Positions 60,908-64,000 of a stretch of DNA of 64,000 bases are shown in pieces. Every line of letters starts with the position of its first letter. Position 1 is the stretch's first letter. The notes under the pieces are model-generated. The model was not told the DNA's origin. It saw only the letters and a program-made list of their open reading frames with translations, and did no database searches. Source of the stretch: Paenibacillus woosongensis (lineage in GTDB: Bacteria; Bacillota; Bacilli; Paenibacillales; Paenibacillaceae); assembly GCF_030122845.1 (NCBI RefSeq), contig NZ_CP126084.1:5170501-5234500 (forward strand), given 5' to 3'. Both the position numbers and the translations under genes were made by a program.

Positions 60908-62188
60908 CTAATTCAGCTCATGTACAGCGCCGCTGCTCAGCTCGACGATCCAGGTCGGCTTCAGCAGCAGCCCCTCCTGGCTCAGCGAAGGCAAATACGC
61001 CGGGTACAGGTTGATGACGTCAGACAGCTTCTCGATCTTGTCCCTCAGCTCCTGGCCGCCGGACAGCTGAACGACCTGCTTGTCCCAATCTCCCGCTTTG
61101 ACATATAGCAAGGAACGTTCATATCCTGTAATCGTGCCTTGCCGCAGGGCCAGCGAAATGGTTCCGAAACGGAACGACCGGAAATCCATGATCGGAAAAG
61201 CCCCAAACTGCCCATTCCCGAAATACTGGCGGAATACCACCCCGTCCATCTCATCCGAACCGTCCATTTGCTCCAAGCGGTAGCTGCCGTTCCAGCCGCC
61301 ATGCTGGTTCACGAAGTCGATCGAGGATAACGCATTGCTTGCCGGACTGTTCTCGCCTGCAGACGGCGCCGCCGGATCGGTATAGTTAATCCAGTTCCCA
61401 TCCTGCCTTACCTGCAGGCTCCGCTTACTGTCCGTATAAATTTCTGAACCGTCCTTCTCGCGTATGATTCTCGTAATACTCGGGTCAAAGAACAGGCTGC
61501 CCTGAATCTGCTCGGTCGAGAACACGCCTACCTTCAGCAGGGTCTCTACCATATCAATGGGCTTCTCCGGAATATAATAGCCATCCTTCAGCGTGTACGG
61601 GATCCAGTCCTTGCCGAAATCGACCTGCTGCCTCACGTCCTGCACCGTCAAATCGGCCTTCGTTGCCTCATACACGACATCCCCGTGCGAGCTGAAGAAG
61701 AAGACGCGCGCCCGTTCCTCATTTTCCCCGGTATAGATCAATATCCGGTGGATACTCTCTTCCTCAAACAGCGGATCAGCGGATATTTGCATCACCTTTC
61801 GCAGAAGCGATACGGGCACGCCGCTGCCGAACTGAAGCTCTACGCCCGGATATTTGCTGCGGATTTCAGTCCAGTTCATATTGTCTACGGCGTTGCGCTG
61901 AAATCCTTCGAACATCCGCCCTTTCAGGCGGGAATATATCAAATCGTAGAACATCGAATCCGGGTAAAACACCGTGTGCTGGTTCTCCCCCATGTGAACG
62001 GATATTTGCGCCGGAAATATGAGCTCCTCAGCCCGCATCTCTGCCCCCATATTCTCCGTCTTGATATAATCATTCTCCGTCTTGACCACTGGATCGCTGC
62101 CCGGGAGCCGGTAAATCAGAAAATAACTCTGCACCAGACTGCAGACTACAAGCAAAGTAAGCAGGAAAGATTTCACCGTTTCCTTCAC
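60908..62188 (-). CDS. walH: WalH (YycH) regulator of WalK
   Basis: A 426-residue single-pass protein with an N-terminal helix (FLLTLLVVCSLVQSYFLIY) and a long outside domain of the YycH fold (PAQISVHMGENQHTVFYPD; MNWTEIRSKYPGVELQFGSGVPVSLL). With WalI it forms the membrane complex that inhibits the WalK kinase in B. subtilis. GTG at 62188 overlaps the walK stop (GTGA), so the two are translationally coupled. Confidence 0.9.
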   Translation of the reverse strand: MKETVKSFLLTLLVVCSLVQSYFLIYRLPGSDPVVKTENDYIKTENMGAEMRAEELIFPAQISVHMGENQHTVFYPDSMFYDLIYSRLKGRMFEGFQRNAVDNMNWTEIRSKYPGVELQFGSGVPVSLLRKVMQISADPLFEEESIHRILIYTGENEERARVFFFSSHGDVVYEATKADLTVQDVRQQVDFGKDWIPYTLKDGYYIPEKPIDMVETLLKVGVFSTEQIQGSLFFDPSITRIIREKDGSEIYTDSKRSLQVRQDGNWINYTDPAAPSAGENSPASNALSSIDFVNQHGGWNGSYRLEQMDGSDEMDGVVFRQYFGNGQFGAFPIMDFRSFRFGTISLALRQGTITGYERSLLYVKAGDWDKQVVQLSGGQELRDKIEKLSDVINLYPAYLPSLSQEGLLLKPTWIVELSSGAVHELN

Positions 62189-64000
62189 CGTCCCTCGCCT
62201 CCTTGCTCCTGTGTAGGCAGTGTAAAGGTTACTTTGGTGCCTTCCCCCAGCTCGGATTCCAAATTAATCGTACCGCCATGGGCCTTCACAATTTCCCGGG
62301 CAATGGACAGGCCAAGGCCGGTTCCACCCATATTGCGGGCTCTAGCCTTGTCCACTCGGTAGAACCTCTCAAAAATACGCTCTAAATCGCGCTTCGGAAT
62401 ACCGATTCCGTTGTCCTGGATCGATATGGCAATCATGCCGTCATCCACCCGGCGCGCCTCAAAAGCAATCTTTCCGCCTTCTGGCGTATATTTCATCGCA
62501 TTGGATATTAAATTGTCCAGCACTTGATCGATTTGATCCCGGTCCATCCAGGCGGTATCGACACCTTCCTCAATAAAGATTTCCGGATGAACTTCCTTCT
62601 CCTGCATTTGGAAGGAGAATCGATCCACGACCTCTTCCAGCATTTCCAGAACACCAATCGACTGCTTGCGCAGCAGAGCTTCTTTCGAATCGAGACGGGA
62701 TAAATGAAGCAGATCCGTAACAAGCCGGATCATTCGGTCCGTCTGATTCTGAATGACGGAAGCAAACCGCGGACCAAGCTCCGGGTCCTGCAGCGCGCCG
62801 TCCTCCAGCGCCTCGGTATAGCTCTTGATCGTCGTTAGCGGCGTCCGCAATTCGTGGGAGACGTTAGCGACGAACTCCCTTCGGGACGCCTCCAGCTTCT
62901 CCTGCTCCGTCACGTCCTGCAGTACGGCAATCGTCCCGCTGATGCCGAATTCCCGCCGGTGAATCGGCGTAAACGTTACGCGGATGAGAAACATGTCCCC
63001 TTCCGGAGAATCGATCTCCAGAATAGCCGAGTGCATCGTTCCCCGCTCCAGTACGGCCCGTTCCTCCAGCGGCAAATGCAGCAGCGTCATAATATCCTTG
63101 CCGCTGACTGCCTCCTCTTGAACCCGCAGCATCTCGCTGGCTCTCCGGTTCATCAGAATGACCTGATATTTCTCATCCGCGGCGATAACGCCGTCGCTCA
63201 TATTGGTAAGAATAGAGGCCAGCTTCTCCTTCTCTTCCTCATTCTGTGCCAGCGCATCCTGCAGCCGGCTTGTCATATAGTTGAACGCCTTGCTCAACTG
63301 GCCGATCTCATCGTTGCCGAGCACCGGCATTTTCTGATGGAACCGTCCTTCCGCCACCGCCGTCGCCCGCCGGGTCAGCTCCTTGATCGGCGATGTGATC
63401 GTATGTGCGAGGATAACGCCCAATACAGCGGTCAAAGCAAGGGCCAGCAATAAGCCGGAAATGAATATGCTATTGATCCGCTCCATCGTATCGTAGAGCT
63501 CGGTCATCGATGCCGCGATATAAATGGCGCCAACCGTCTTTCCGTCTCTTACGACCGGCTTGGCTACCACCTTCTTGCGAACGTTATCTTCATCGATCAT
63601 ATACTCTTCATTGTCGCGTATGCCCTGCAATGCCCGGCTGACTACCGTTTGCGTATTCTTCGTGCCGACGTAATCGGCATGCGATGGCTTGGAGGTCGTC
63701 AGAACCCGGCCGCTCGCATCCAGCACCTGAATCTCAGCGCCGTTAATATTGAATAAATTGTTGACGAGGACACTTAAATTGTCTAGCGATGCATCTGCCG
63801 ATTCTCCGGTAACCCCCAAGTTTTGCGCAGCCAGCACCGATAGCAATGCCGCCCGCTCTTGAAGCTCCTTCGTAAAGTTGCTGGTCAGCGAGGTTTTCAT
63901 GGCGCTCACGAAATAGACCCCGATCAACTGCATCGCGATCAGGATCAGGAGCACATAAATCATGATCAGCTTAGCCTGGATCGTACGGAAGAAGGAGGGC
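62185..64000 (-). CDS. walK: Sensor kinase WalK (5' end outside window)
   Basis: The essential histidine kinase of the WalRK system, which controls cell-wall hydrolases. Visible: first membrane helix (IYVLLILIAMQLIGVYFV), an extracellular PAS-like domain, second helix, HAMP (ITSPIKELTRRATAVAEG), cytoplasmic PAS (ILTNMSDGVIAADEKYQVILMNRRA), HisKA (FVANVSHELRTPLTTIKSYTEAL) and HATPase (GTGLGLSIARE). An internal ATG at 63963 is in frame, but the frame continues unbroken (FFRTIQAKLI) to the window edge, matching the WalK N-terminus, so the true start lies outside. Confidence 0.95.
   Translation of the reverse strand, partial: PSFFRTIQAKLIMIYVLLILIAMQLIGVYFVSAMKTSLTSNFTKELQERAALLSVLAAQNLGVTGESADASLDNLSVLVNNLFNINGAEIQVLDASGRVLTTSKPSHADYVGTKNTQTVVSRALQGIRDNEEYMIDEDNVRKKVVAKPVVRDGKTVGAIYIAASMTELYDTMERINSIFISGLLLALALTAVLGVILAHTITSPIKELTRRATAVAEGRFHQKMPVLGNDEIGQLSKAFNYMTSRLQDALAQNEEEKEKLASILTNMSDGVIAADEKYQVILMNRRASEMLRVQEEAVSGKDIMTLLHLPLEERAVLERGTMHSAILEIDSPEGDMFLIRVTFTPIHRREFGISGTIAVLQDVTEQEKLEASRREFVANVSHELRTPLTTIKSYTEALEDGALQDPELGPRFASVIQNQTDRMIRLVTDLLHLSRLDSKEALLRKQSIGVLEMLEEVVDRFSFQMQEKEVHPEIFIEEGVDTAWMDRDQIDQVLDNLISNAMKYTPEGGKIAFEARRVDDGMIAISIQDNGIGIPKRDLERIFERFYRVDKARARNMGGTGLGLSIAREIVKAHGGTINLESELGEGTKVTFTLPTQEQGGEGR

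Noticed and set aside
1-64000. CRISPR arrays, tRNA and rRNA genes
   Set aside because: No regularly spaced direct repeats, no tRNA cloverleaf and no rRNA-like stretch was noticed.

Overview
The window looks like chromosomal DNA of a Paenibacillus-type, spore-forming, Gram-positive bacterium. Evidence: an alpha/beta-type small acid-soluble spore protein, a CotS-like kinase, SLH-anchored surface proteins, strong AGGAGG ribosome sites, and at the right end the order walK-walH-walI-walJ, htrA, glpD, a CxxH/CxxC protein and rlmH, which in Bacillales usually lies near the replication origin. No rRNA, tRNA or CRISPR array was seen.

Layout. 0-8 kb: a CotS-like kinase cut by the window edge, a frameshifted SLH/CAP secreted protein, an hprK paralogue, and a complete Fur-controlled ferric-siderophore ABC importer. 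8-12.4 kb: a spore protein, then a CdaR-type regulator facing a glycerate kinase/GntP transporter operon with cre-like sites. 12.4-22.8 kb: an accessory stretch with many decayed genes (GNAT, two copies of a PP-loop ATPase, methyltransferase and MFS remnants) between working genes (SDR, ABC exporter, CarD-like, MarR, MATE, SRPBCC, ECF sigma).

22.9-30.1 kb (minus strand) is read as a complete circular-bacteriocin cluster: a large membrane protein and its ATPase, an unlisted 50-residue immunity-like peptide, the 68-residue precursor, a SpoIIM/DUF95 protein, a Yip1-domain protein, and an HlyD/ATPase/FtsX-permease exporter. A T-box-like terminator leader lies directly upstream. 30.7-34.2 kb holds RidA, HxlR, an alcohol-dehydrogenase fragment and an SLH-anchored 5'-nucleotidase.

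34.7-54.2 kb: four same-orientation copies of the 3' end of rlmH (at the real rlmH stop, and near 43.3, 36.9 and 34.7 kb) divide the DNA into blocks. This is what serial SCC-like insertion into rlmH would leave. The smallest block, 2.2 kb and A+T-rich, lies between two identical 25-bp copies. The blocks carry a two-component/ABC/secreted-protein operon, a chemoreceptor, an IS3 deletion derivative, a four-AAA-module protein with two membrane partners, a MerR/aldo-keto reductase pair, a CPBP protease and many truncated genes. No recombinase gene (ccr) was found.

54.2-64 kb is the conserved cell-wall regulation core: the WalK kinase (cut by the window edge), its membrane regulators WalH and WalI, WalJ and HtrA, with glpD. 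A recurring theme is genes joined across internal deletions, often with both ends still recognisable.
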